From Akkermansiaceae bacterium (lineage in GTDB: Bacteria > Verrucomicrobiota > Verrucomicrobiia > Verrucomicrobiales > Akkermansiaceae), in contig SUVN01000001.1 in assembly GCA_015061985.1 (NCBI GenBank), positions 114,926 through 178,925 of the forward strand: a DNA stretch of 64,000 bases, in the 5' to 3' direction. The notes under the pieces were generated by a model. That model worked only from the letters and a program-made list of their open reading frames with translations, was not told where the DNA came from and searched no databases. The translations under genes were made by a program, and so were the position numbers. Positions 7,618-15,681 of the stretch are shown here, in pieces; the first letter of the stretch is position 1; each line of letters opens with the position of its first letter.

Positions 7618-9138
7618 ATGGCTCAACAGAATGCAATTTCCCCCACCCGCGCGGAAAACTTTCCCGAGTGGTATCAGCAGGTGATTAAGGCCGCCGATAT
7701 GGCGGAAAACTCCGAAGTGCGCGGCTGCATGGTTATCAAACCGTGGGGCTATGCCATCTGGGAGCTGATTCAGCAGCAGATGGATGCCGAATTCAAGCGC
7801 ACCGGTCACACGAATGCCTATTTCCCCATGCTCATTCCCGTCTCCTATCTGGAAAAGGAAGCGGAGCATGCAGAGGGCTTTGCCACCGAGTGCGCCGTGG
7901 TGACTCACCACCGTCTGGAAGCCGTCAAGGATCCGGAAACCGGTAAGACCCGCATGATTCCCGCCGGTGAGCTGACGGATAAGTATGTGATTCGCCCCAC
8001 TTCCGAGACGGTAATCGGTGCCGCTTTCTCCCGCTGGCTGGAATCCTATCGCGAGCTTCCCATCAAGGTGAACCAGTGGTGCAATGTGATGCGCTGGGAG
8101 ATGCGCCCGCGCATTTTCCTGCGCACGGCAGAGTTCCTGTGGCAGGAGGGGCACACCGCCCACGAAACGCGAGAGGAGGCAGAGGAGGAGACCGCCGTCA
8201 TGCACAAGGTGTATGAGGACTTCCAGCGCGATGTACTCGCCGTTCCCTCCATCCCCGGTGAAAAGACAGAGCATGAACGCTTCCCCGGTGCCGTGCGCAC
8301 CTTTACCGTGGAAGCCATGGTGCAGGATCGCAAGGCCATTCAGGCCGGCACGTCCCACTTCCTCGGTCAGAACTTCGCCAAGGCGCAGAATATCTGCTTT
8401 GCCGGTCGCAACAACGAGCGCCAGTATGCCTGGACCACCTCCTGGGGTGTTTCCACCCGCATGATTGGCACGCTCATCATGGCGCATTCCGATGACGATG
8501 GCCTGGTCTGCCCGCCCCGCGTGGCTCCCCGCCAGGTGGTCATCATCCCCGTCACCCCCAAGGCTGATACGCGCGATGCCATCATCGCCCACTGCGAGCA
8601 GCTCGCCGCCCGACTTTCCTCTCAGACCTTCCACGGCCTTCCCATTCGTGTGCAGGTCGATACCCGCGATATCAACGGCGGCATGAAGAAATGGGAGTGG
8701 ATTAAGAAAGGTGTGCCCGTGCGTGTGGAAATCGGCCCGCGCGATTTGGAGAAGGGCTCTGTATGCGTGTGCCGCCGCGACAAGGCCGCCAACGAAAAAT
8801 CCTTTGTTGCCGAAACCGACTTTGCGGACGGTATTACCGCACTCCTGCAGGAGATTCAGGACTCCCTGCTGCAGCGTCAGCTGGATTTCCGCGACAGCCA
8901 CATCCGCCCCTGTGATAATCTGGAGGCGTTCAAGGCCAACTTCGCCGGTGAGGGCGATGCCGACTGGCTGCTCTGCCCCTGGGACGGCACGCCGGAGGAA
9001 GAAGAAGAGCTCGCCAAGAGCCTCCGCATCTCCATCCGCTGCATTCCCCACGGCGAGATGGGCACCGGCCCGGAAGCCCCCTGCATCCTCACCGGACGCC
9101 CCACCACCCGCCGCGTGCTCTGGGCTCGCAGCTATTGA
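7618..9138 (+). CDS. proS: Prolyl-tRNA synthetase (archaeal/eukaryal-like short type)
   Basis: This class II aminoacyl-tRNA synthetase charges tRNA-Pro in the cytoplasm. At 506 residues, with no editing domain inserted in the catalytic core, it is the archaeal/eukaryote-like ProS3 form also found in many Bacteroidetes. Motif 2 is visible in WCNVMRWEMRPRIFLRTAEFLWQEGHTAH, and motif 3 in the segment with TTSWGVSTRMIG. An anticodon-binding domain and a C-terminal extension ending in ILTGRPTTRRVLWARSY follow. The start is fixed by the promoter 7 bases upstream and by homology of the NFPEWYQQVIKAADMAENS region. A strong terminator follows. Confidence 0.96.
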   Translation: MAQQNAISPTRAENFPEWYQQVIKAADMAENSEVRGCMVIKPWGYAIWELIQQQMDAEFKRTGHTNAYFPMLIPVSYLEKEAEHAEGFATECAVVTHHRLEAVKDPETGKTRMIPAGELTDKYVIRPTSETVIGAAFSRWLESYRELPIKVNQWCNVMRWEMRPRIFLRTAEFLWQEGHTAHETREEAEEETAVMHKVYEDFQRDVLAVPSIPGEKTEHERFPGAVRTFTVEAMVQDRKAIQAGTSHFLGQNFAKAQNICFAGRNNERQYAWTTSWGVSTRMIGTLIMAHSDDDGLVCPPRVAPRQVVIIPVTPKADTRDAIIAHCEQLAARLSSQTFHGLPIRVQVDTRDINGGMKKWEWIKKGVPVRVEIGPRDLEKGSVCVCRRDKAANEKSFVAETDFADGITALLQEIQDSLLQRQLDFRDSHIRPCDNLEAFKANFAGEGDADWLLCPWDGTPEEEEELAKSLRISIRCIPHGEMGTGPEAPCILTGRPTTRRVLWARSY

Positions 9139-9161
9139 TACGGGGTTTCCGTTTATCTTTC

Positions 9162-9192
9162 GCCTCCACCGCATGGTGGAGGCTTTTTTTTT
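9162..9192 (+). terminator. Rho-independent terminator of proS
   Basis: GCCTCCACC (9162-9170) pairs perfectly with GGTGGAGGC (9175-9183) around loop GCAT, followed by nine T. Confidence 0.92.
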
Positions 9193-9203
9193 GCCCACCG
9201 GCA

Positions 9204-10178
9204 TCATCTCCAATACACTTTCGCCTGACTCACCTGCGGCAAATTCAGATAGCGGGAGCGCAGTAAATCCGCGCTGCGGTGTCCCATCTCCAACTGCAAC
9301 GCTCCCAAATCACGGAAATACGCTGCATGATAACTCGCAAAAGTGTGGCGGCATACATCCGACTGCCAATGGGTGAATCCTGCGGCTCTTCGCAACGCCC
9401 GCCAGCGGTTCTGCCAGTTGCGCGGAATGCGGAGGTCTACTCCCTGCAACTTCTTCTTCTTTCGCAGAGGCAGCACGCGCCCTCCTCCCGTCTTACTGCC
9501 GGAGGCGGCGATGATGACCCGCCCTTGTTCCGGCTGTATATTGCGTTCATGCAACCGCGCCACCTCCTGCGGGCGCACGCCGTTGTACAACAAGAGGTGC
9601 AGAGAGAAACGCATCTCCCGGTGCTCCGGCAGCTGCGCTGTTTCCTCCAATCGCTGCACCTCCTGTGGGCTCAGCGGCACAATCTCTTTTTCCTGTATTC
9701 TGCGGGGTTCGATGCGGCTCACCGGATTCTCCCCGCACCATTCCTGGCGCTGTCCGTGGGCAAAAATGCTGTGCAGAATCGCACGCGCCTTGTTGAAACT
9801 GTGGTTGCTGCCGCCAAAGGCATATTCTAGCAATTCGCGGCACTCCTGCGTGCTCATTGCCCGCAGCGGTCGCGCCGCCACCCCCTCCACCCGCAGCATC
9901 CGCCGTACAAAATGCCGCAAATCCCGGAGCGTTGTCGCCCTGCGACCCGCCCGCGCCGCCACACTCGCCCACGCTGCCTCCTCAAAGCACACCGTGTGTT
10001 CCTCCGCTTTTACCGCCTTCACTCCCGCACGAATCACCCGCCGTAGCAGATGCAGCATGTCCAGCCTTGTCAGTCCCTGTGCGCTTTCGCCCAGTTCTTC
10101 CGTTGCCTCCAGCGTCAATCGGGCTATGTCGTTCATATTAAGCGGTAAGCCCTTGATAATATCCTTTGCTGTTTTCAT
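9204..10178 (-). CDS. Tyrosine recombinase (integrase family), candidate DNA invertase
   Basis: This 324-residue phage-integrase-family recombinase has an N-terminal SAM-like core-binding domain (about residues 60-150) and a C-terminal catalytic domain. Catalytic residues visible are Arg in NGVRPQEVARL, the box II segment DVCRHTFASYH where Asp replaces the first His of HxxR, MGHRS, and the nucleophile Tyr in RSRYLNL near the end. The ATG at 10178 is chosen; an upstream in-frame start would run into the left dyad site. It is divergent from the lipoprotein/exporter cluster and separated by a segment bounded by two inverted 17-bp dyads, so it may invert that segment. Housekeeping XerC/D is less likely because the sequence is divergent. 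Confidence 0.82.
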   Translation of the reverse strand: MKTAKDIIKGLPLNMNDIARLTLEATEELGESAQGLTRLDMLHLLRRVIRAGVKAVKAEEHTVCFEEAAWASVAARAGRRATTLRDLRHFVRRMLRVEGVAARPLRAMSTQECRELLEYAFGGSNHSFNKARAILHSIFAHGQRQEWCGENPVSRIEPRRIQEKEIVPLSPQEVQRLEETAQLPEHREMRFSLHLLLYNGVRPQEVARLHERNIQPEQGRVIIAASGSKTGGGRVLPLRKKKKLQGVDLRIPRNWQNRWRALRRAAGFTHWQSDVCRHTFASYHAAYFRDLGALQLEMGHRSADLLRSRYLNLPQVSQAKVYWR

Positions 10179-10199
10179 GATTTTTTTCGGTAGGTGGGT

Positions 10200-10216
10200 A
10201 TGCATTGCGAATGCTG
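10200..10216 (+). repeat. Left inverted dyad site flanking the recombinase/lipoprotein promoter segment
   Basis: ATGCATT-GCG-AATGCTG. Fifteen bases (10202-10216) recur exactly, in reverse complement, at 10381-10395. GGGTAT stands directly before both sites in direct orientation. It is a candidate recombination site or operator. Confidence 0.6.
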
Positions 10217-10265
10217 ATTCAAGCAAAATCTAACGGGAATCGGCGATTTTGTGCTTAATGTCAGA

Positions 10266-10294
10266 CTTATACCTCAAGATGTCGGTGTAATCAA
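10266..10294 (-). promoter_or_regulatory. Strong sigma70-like promoter inside the putatively invertible segment
   Basis: On the minus strand, TTGATT (10294-10289), exactly 17 bp and TATAAG (10271-10266). As sequenced it points at the recombinase (ATG 10178). If the 10217-10380 segment were inverted it would point at the lipoprotein operon. No equally good plus-strand promoter was seen in the segment. Confidence 0.5.
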
Positions 10295-10380
10295 GATTGT
10301 GACTGCCTGTTTATCTTCATGCCCGCTTGATTCTTACTGATAATTGGAAATAATGACCTTAACAACAACATTGGGTATAC

Positions 10381-10397
10381 CAGCATTCGCAATGCTG
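10381..10397 (-). repeat. Right inverted dyad site
   Basis: CAGCATT-CGC-AATGCTG is a perfect 7+3+7 dyad. Relative to the left site the central triplet is reverse-complemented (CGC versus GCG), so the two sites are in inverted orientation. The enclosed segment is 164 bp. A further hairpin, AAAGTGG/CCACTTT, lies at 10413-10432 in the leader of the lipoprotein gene. Confidence 0.6.
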
Positions 10398-10529
10398 TAT
10401 AACATTACAGCAAAGTGGTCTGTCAGCCACTTTCTTCCCGGAGAAGTCCGGCGCTTTGTTTTCTTAGCCATTTTAAACGTGCGCAGCTTTTCCGGGGCGT
10501 TCTCGTCAACACATCTGCTAACACGAATC

Positions 10530-11846
10530 ATGAAAACGTCCTGTCTCATTCGAACCATACTCCTTGCCGGATCCATTTCTCTTACCCTCGCCTCCTGCGG
10601 TGGCGGTGGTGGTGGCGGGGAATCCTCATCGTCCGGTAACGATTCCACGACCAACACTCCGAACACGCAAAAAGGCTATGCCCCCTATAATCTCTCCGGC
10701 TGCACCATGACCTACAATTACGACGGGAAACCATATTCCTTTGAATTTGATGCTTCCGGAAAAGTAAATGGCAAGGCGCAGCTGGTAGATACCGTTATCA
10801 ACTATACCGGCACTTATACTTATTCACGCTCATCGGATGGGCAGAATGCAACTCTGGTGCTCAATACGACCAGCGGAAAAACATCATCGGGAATTGAGAA
10901 AACGCAGACTTTCGACATCGAGCTATCGTTTTCTTCCTCCACTCAGGCAACGGCATTGGTATCCTACACCACCACCGATTCTGTCAACGGCAATGGTTTC
11001 CATGAAAATGAGGATGTATATAGTGTTACGGCCACCTTCTCCGGTGTCGGCGTGCAGGACAATGGCTCATCTGATGGCGAATCCAATGATGATACCTCAT
11101 CCGATGACAGCACGCAGTTGGCTCCGGACTCTCTCCCTGTGGGAACCGTTATCAATCTGCATGCCAACGGCGGTAACATTACCTCTTACACTCTGAATTC
11201 TGATACAAACTGCACAAACAACTCCGGAGGCAAGCTCACATGGGAGTATTCCGTCACGGGTGACAATACCGCAGAATGGGTTGCCCGTAATGCCTTGAAT
11301 ATCCCGTTAACCTATAAGCTTGTATTCACCTCTGCCACCGGCGGTACATACACCTATGTCAACGCCGGAGGTGAAGCCTCTGTTTCCGGTAGGTTTAATC
11401 TGTCAGATAAGTCGGATGCGCCTATACAAAAAGATGAGCCAAATGATGACGATACAGAAGAAAATGAAGCTGAAAATTCATCCGACAATGCGCCTAAATT
11501 TATAAGCGGGAATTTGCGGTTTAATGCAACATTAGGTGAATCTCAAATTCCTCTGTATTTTTTTCTTAGTGAACCATCAGGTGTACATGAAATAAGCTTC
11601 AACGAAGGCGTCGTTCGATGGAATTCCATGTCCGTTGATTACTACAAAAATGGTGAAAATGTTGCCATAATAAAGTGTAGCGGGGTATCTTCCTATCCAT
11701 CAGGATGGAAAATGGAGGGAGTTTTTACTTTGTTTTTTTTAAATTCGAAAACAGCGAGCGGAGAATTTTATAGTAATGTTATAACTCCGAGCAACAAGAA
11801 ATACACCTTTACGAATAATGGTGTCTATTATTTCACAAGTCATTAA
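10530..11846 (+). CDS. Glycine-rich-tailed lipoprotein, first gene of exporter cluster
   Basis: This is a 438-residue secreted lipoprotein of unknown function. MKTSCLIRTILLAGSISLTLASC is a clear type II signal peptide with lipobox LASC. The mature protein begins C followed by seven glycines and a Ser/Asp/Thr-rich linker. The body contains about three related beta-rich segments (near residues 40-160, 190-320 and 330-438) separated by acidic low-complexity linkers (DGESNDDTSSDDS; DEPNDDDTEENEAENSSD). The upstream in-frame ATG at 10344 was rejected because it precedes the signal peptide and spans the right dyad site. It lies 17 bp before the membrane fusion protein gene, so it is probably co-transcribed and could be a surface protein or cargo of the exporter. 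Confidence 0.75.
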   Translation: MKTSCLIRTILLAGSISLTLASCGGGGGGGESSSSGNDSTTNTPNTQKGYAPYNLSGCTMTYNYDGKPYSFEFDASGKVNGKAQLVDTVINYTGTYTYSRSSDGQNATLVLNTTSGKTSSGIEKTQTFDIELSFSSSTQATALVSYTTTDSVNGNGFHENEDVYSVTATFSGVGVQDNGSSDGESNDDTSSDDSTQLAPDSLPVGTVINLHANGGNITSYTLNSDTNCTNNSGGKLTWEYSVTGDNTAEWVARNALNIPLTYKLVFTSATGGTYTYVNAGGEASVSGRFNLSDKSDAPIQKDEPNDDDTEENEAENSSDNAPKFISGNLRFNATLGESQIPLYFFLSEPSGVHEISFNEGVVRWNSMSVDYYKNGENVAIIKCSGVSSYPSGWKMEGVFTLFFLNSKTASGEFYSNVITPSNKKYTFTNNGVYYFTSH

Positions 11847-11863
11847 TTTTATGTAAGATACCT

Positions 11864-12913
11864 ATGTTTTTTCTTCGAGTAGCACAATTTTACCTCATCC
11901 TACTCTTCGGGATATTGGGCTACACCTGTGCGGAAGAAATACATGAGCATCAACATCTCCGCATCTCCCGCCATCCGGCGAAGGTCGTGCCGCGTCGCGT
12001 GCTGCCGATTACGCCGGACATGGCGGGGGAGGTGGAGGTGATTCACCGCGCTGAGGGGCGGGTGAAGAAGGATACACTGCTGCTGCGCATCAACCCGGAG
12101 GAGCTGGCGCTGGATGAGCAGGAGCTCCACCAGCAGATGGAGCGCAACAACCTGACCGCAGAAACAGAAATCCTCCAGTTGGTGCGCCAGAAAGAGGAGC
12201 TGGAGTTCATCTCCAAGCTCCCGCCGGAGCGCCGTATGTATGTGGTGCAGCATCTCAAGGCTGATGTGGATGACCGAGCTCTGGCTCTGCTGGAGCGCAA
12301 GATTGCTGTCACCCGCGAAAATGCGCGCATCAGCAATGAGCGCCTGCAAAAGGCCTTTGAGAAGAAACGCAAGCTGCGCGAAATCACCATGCCTTTTGAC
12401 GGTCGTATTCAGTACCACTTTGCCATGCCGGAGGAAGGACAGACGGCGCTGGTGGGGACGAATAATCCCGTGGTCACCATTGCGGACGATAGTGTCCTCT
12501 ACGTGGTGCTTAACATGACTGATCCGGCGCTCTCGCGTCTGGAAGCTTCGCGCCTGAGCGTTCTGCTGGAGATGGGGGGCGGACGCACTCTCAGTGCCCC
12601 TTGGTCGCACAGCAAGGTGCAGAAAGGAGACAGAGGGGAAACGATGATGTATTACTTTACTGTGCCGGATAAGATGCGCGGGCGAGTCTGGTCACAGGTG
12701 GGGGCGAATCTGGTGGCGCACCTGCGCTATCATGCTGATGCGGAAGATATCTATGTAAGTAAGGCTGAGCTGGCACAGGAAGCGGGCGAGCAGCGATTCG
12801 AGGGCTGGGAGGAGCTGTTGGCCGCCCTGCGCCCGGGCTATGCCATTGTGTTCAATGGAGAAACTCATCTCTGTTTGAAAAGAACGAAGCCGGAAGAACA
12901 AAGTACGAATTGA
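11864..12913 (+). CDS. HlyD/MacA-like periplasmic membrane fusion protein
   Basis: This 349-residue adaptor of a tripartite export system has an N-terminal hydrophobic signal or anchor (about residues 1-23). The first lipoyl half follows (about 45-75, with GEVEVIHRAEGRVKKDTLLLR). A long charged alpha-hairpin covers about 80-170 (DEQELHQQMERNNL through ENARISNERLQKAFEKKRK). The second lipoyl half is REITMPFDGRIQYHF, and a beta-barrel region follows. Such proteins bridge an inner-membrane permease to an outer-membrane factor, and both are encoded directly downstream. The C-terminus is atypical and lacks an obvious MacA membrane-proximal signature. The assignment as adaptor is good; the transported substrate is unknown. 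Confidence 0.82.
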   Translation: MFFLRVAQFYLILLFGILGYTCAEEIHEHQHLRISRHPAKVVPRRVLPITPDMAGEVEVIHRAEGRVKKDTLLLRINPEELALDEQELHQQMERNNLTAETEILQLVRQKEELEFISKLPPERRMYVVQHLKADVDDRALALLERKIAVTRENARISNERLQKAFEKKRKLREITMPFDGRIQYHFAMPEEGQTALVGTNNPVVTIADDSVLYVVLNMTDPALSRLEASRLSVLLEMGGGRTLSAPWSHSKVQKGDRGETMMYYFTVPDKMRGRVWSQVGANLVAHLRYHADAEDIYVSKAELAQEAGEQRFEGWEELLAALRPGYAIVFNGETHLCLKRTKPEEQSTN

Positions 12914-12928
12914 TAGTGCTGAGCAGGG

Positions 12929-14059
12929 ATGAAATCAACCTTACTCATCTTGCCGTATCTGGTGCGGGATACGATACACCGCTGGTTGATGCGCATTTCC
13001 AGCCCGTTGGCGCGCTTGTTTGTGGTGTTGTTTCTGAGTTTCTGCGGGCTTATCTTCCTGAGCAGCTATGTTATTTCCGTGAAAGTGCTGCGCGACCGCA
13101 TTCGCAGCAGTGGTGCGGATCTGGTGGTTGCTACCGAATATGTGCAGGCGCAGAAAGCGCTGCCGGAGCGCGGGTCTTGTATCATTCCTCAACGTCCGGA
13201 GGATTATCTTCTTTTCCACTTCAGAGAGTCCTTTGCGAGTGCGAAATGCGGGCAGCAATTTATTTCGATGGTGGAATACCCGCCGGTGATGACCGCCCTG
13301 TTTCCCGGCGGTGTGAAGCACAACGGGCTTTACCTGCTGCCGCAGCGGAGTGATACCTACCGAGGCCCCGTGGAGGTAAGCATCGAGGAGCACCGAACAA
13401 CAGCACAGAGTCTGGCAGATGCAGACATTCCGCTGTTGCGGAAGCTTTATCCCGGAGGCGCGCTCTTTCTGCCCACCGGCAGTCTGCCGTTCATCTGGCA
13501 GAACGGCTACATGAATAAATATGTCCTGCGCGTGCAGCATGCCACCGCGGACAGGGTGGAGGTATGGGAGCAGATGCTGCGCCAGCTCTCCCGGCTGGAT
13601 AAGACGAACATGAACATCATTGCCAGTACGACCCTGCTGCGGGAGCTGCACCAGATGGAAATCATTCAGTACCGTTTTCGCGTGTGGGTCACCCTCGGCA
13701 TCTCTGCCATCATCTGCCTGCTGCTCACGAGCATCTCCTCTCTGGAGTTCCGGCAGAGCGAATACATCTACGCGCTCATCGGCAGTTTCGGCATCAATCG
13801 CTTACTGCTCTACGTCTCGTTCATTGCCGAAAACGTGGTGCTGGTGGCCGCAGGGTTCATTGGCGCACTCGCCGGGCTGTGGGGCGTGCGCCACTATATC
13901 ACCGAAACGCTCTACAAGAGCCCCGGTATCACGCTGACGCTCTGGGAGCTGGAGGATGACATCCGCACCTTCCTGCTGGCCTTCGGCATCTGTGTGCTGG
14001 TATCGAGCGTGCCCATCCTTTTTGCCATCTTCCGACCGATAGGAAACGTTCTGAAATAA
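12929..14059 (+). CDS. ABC exporter permease, FtsX/MacB-like, without ATPase domain
   Basis: This 376-residue inner membrane protein has one transmembrane helix near residues 28-52, a large periplasmic domain (about 55-245) and three helices in the C-terminal third (WVTLGISAIICLLLTSI, LLYVSFIAENVVLVAAGFIGALAGL, LLAFGICVLVSSVPILFAIFRPIG). This is the MacB/LolC/FtsX permease topology. There is no nucleotide-binding domain here or in any gene of the cluster, so the ATPase must be supplied from elsewhere, or the complex does not use one. It lies 15 bp after the adaptor gene, and its stop codon overlaps the next start (TAATG). Family placement is by topology and C-terminal pattern. Confidence 0.75.
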   Translation: MKSTLLILPYLVRDTIHRWLMRISSPLARLFVVLFLSFCGLIFLSSYVISVKVLRDRIRSSGADLVVATEYVQAQKALPERGSCIIPQRPEDYLLFHFRESFASAKCGQQFISMVEYPPVMTALFPGGVKHNGLYLLPQRSDTYRGPVEVSIEEHRTTAQSLADADIPLLRKLYPGGALFLPTGSLPFIWQNGYMNKYVLRVQHATADRVEVWEQMLRQLSRLDKTNMNIIASTTLLRELHQMEIIQYRFRVWVTLGISAIICLLLTSISSLEFRQSEYIYALIGSFGINRLLLYVSFIAENVVLVAAGFIGALAGLWGVRHYITETLYKSPGITLTLWELEDDIRTFLLAFGICVLVSSVPILFAIFRPIGNVLK

Positions 14060-15297
14060 TGATGAAAGCGGTATACAGATTTCTTCTCTTGCTGCCTGCA
14101 TTACTGGGCAGCGGATGTTCCGTTGACAAGATGTTGGATGAAGCGCGAGTGGAACTGGAGCAGACTTACGACAAGTTGCCCGCCTACGAGAGCCTGCCTG
14201 TGCGCTCCCTGAGCTGGCGGGAAGCGTGGGCGATGGTGGAAAAGAACAATCTGGAGCTGAAACAGGCAGAGCAATCCGTGGCAGATGCGAAAAAGAATCA
14301 GAACCGCGTGTTCCGTAACCTCATCCCGCAGGTGAATCTGGGGTATTATTACAGCATGGCCCTGTTCGGCGAGGATGACGGCATGAGTGGCCGCAGTGGT
14401 GAGTTCGATATCAACATCATCTTCAGCCTGCCGGAACTCATCAACCTGCCCATCGAATACTACACCGCCGCACTAGCCACCTACAAGGCAGAGCAGAACC
14501 TGGAGCAGAAGCGGCGAGAGCTGACGGCGAGACTCTACCAGTACTACCGCGAGGAAGAAATCCAACGGGCAACGGAGCAGGCAGATGATGACCTGTGGCA
14601 GGAAGATGCAGAAACCAACCGACAGACCGTGCAGAAACAGCGTGAACTGCAACGGCGCGAGCGCTGGCACAAAGTCTGTGCCTTCCTGAATAATTATGAA
14701 GCACGCTGGCAGTTGCATCCCGGAGGCATCCCACGCATCACCCCGGAGGATTATCGTGAGAAGCTGAAACGCCCCGGGGATGTGTCCGTGACGCTGGCGG
14801 CGATGGAGTTGGAAGCCTCGCGGTTGCGGAAACTGGGAATTGCGCTGGATTACTGGCCCTCACTGCATGTGAACTTTTACAGCCCGACGCTGTTCAACAT
14901 GAGCGGCGGCAACATGGGCGGCTTCATGAGTGTGGAAGATGTGCGACTGGATATGAACTCATACTTTTCGTTGGACACGAGGTTGACGACATGGGACGAG
15001 TATCAGGATGCCAAGAAGCAGCACGAGCTGCTGGTGCTGCAGCTCAAGCAGAAAATGTACGAGCACCGGGAGAAAATCGCTCTACTGATGCGCAGTTGGA
15101 AAGAATACGGTGACTGGAGGCATGCGATGGAGGAATATGTTGCCTTTCGCCGTGAACAGGGAGCAACCGACCCTGAATCCGCTCGTAAGATGCACGCAGA
15201 GGCGGTGAGTATGCAGAAGAGTATACTGGAGCAGGACAGAAAGAACCTCGACCGCGAGTGTGCGCTGATTCAGGAGTACGGCCTGCTTCGGGATTAA
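14059..15297 (+). CDS. TolC-family outer membrane efflux lipoprotein
   Basis: This 412-residue outer membrane factor completes the tripartite exporter. MMKAVYRFLLLLPALLGSGC is a lipoprotein signal peptide with lipobox GSGC. The body is rich in long heptad-containing helices (SWREAWAMVEKNNLELKQAEQSVADAKKNQ; EQNLEQKRRELTARLYQYYREEEIQRA), as in TolC/OprM proteins. Beta-strand-like segments are at NLIPQVNLGYYYSMA and YWPSLHVNFYSPTLF, in the expected internally duplicated arrangement. The start overlaps the permease stop codon, indicating coupling. A 316-bp hairpin-array repeat follows the gene and may help to end transcription. The substrate is not predictable. Confidence 0.8.
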   Translation: MMKAVYRFLLLLPALLGSGCSVDKMLDEARVELEQTYDKLPAYESLPVRSLSWREAWAMVEKNNLELKQAEQSVADAKKNQNRVFRNLIPQVNLGYYYSMALFGEDDGMSGRSGEFDINIIFSLPELINLPIEYYTAALATYKAEQNLEQKRRELTARLYQYYREEEIQRATEQADDDLWQEDAETNRQTVQKQRELQRRERWHKVCAFLNNYEARWQLHPGGIPRITPEDYREKLKRPGDVSVTLAAMELEASRLRKLGIALDYWPSLHVNFYSPTLFNMSGGNMGGFMSVEDVRLDMNSYFSLDTRLTTWDEYQDAKKQHELLVLQLKQKMYEHREKIALLMRSWKEYGDWRHAMEEYVAFRREQGATDPESARKMHAEAVSMQKSILEQDRKNLDRECALIQEYGLLRD

Positions 15298-15335
15298 AAG
15301 AATGCCGAGACTCCATTTGCCGGAGAAGAACGGAA

Positions 15336-15651
15336 AAATGGGAAGTTGACGGGGAGATGTTCGCTCTGAAGAGCGAAGTGAAATTCTCGCCTGCGGCTCG
15401 AGTGAAATTCGGCTTTCGCCGAGCGAAATTGGCTCTGGCGAGCCAGCGAAATTGCTGCCTCCGGCAGCAGTGATAGAGTTCCGCAGCCCACAGGGCTGCC
15501 ATTCTTTTTCACTACCGCCGTCCCGGCGGTAATTTCGCTATCCACGCAGTGGATAATTTCGCTCGAGCCGCAGGCTAGAATTTCACTGCCCGAATGGGCA
15601 ATTTCGCGTGCGGGCTTGCCCGCACATCTTCCCCCCTACAACTTCCCATTT
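15336..15651. repeat. Hairpin-array element with perfect 13-bp terminal inverted repeats (type B)
   Basis: AAATGGGAAGTTG (15336-15348) and CAACTTCCCATTT (15639-15651) are perfect terminal inverted repeats. Inside are about eleven consecutive short hairpins with different stems (for example CGGC-TTTC-GCCG, GCTGCC-TCC-GGCAGC, GCAGCCC-ACA-GGGCTGC, CCGCCG-TCC-CGGCGG, GTGCGGGC-TT-GCCCGCAC). In the left half they are separated by GAAATT linkers and in the right half by AATTTC, so the whole is a large imperfect palindrome. GAA stands next to both ends, a possible 3-bp target duplication. It occupies the gap between the convergent exporter cluster and a small membrane protein gene; 15298-15335 and 15652-15681 show nothing else. 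Confidence 0.75.
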
Positions 15652-15681
15652 GAAGTGTTATTAGATTCCCGAAATGCTCAT

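Noticed and set aside
7594..9213. 539-codon open frame antisense to proS
   Set aside because: It is a shadow of proS, with no recognisable domain.
10344..10529. 62-codon extension upstream of the lipoprotein
   Set aside because: It precedes a clear lipoprotein signal peptide and spans the right dyad site, so it is leader rather than coding sequence.
15336..15651. CRISPR-like array
   Set aside because: The constant parts are only about 6 bases (GAAATT), the variable parts are self-complementary, linker orientation flips at the centre, and no cas gene is nearby.
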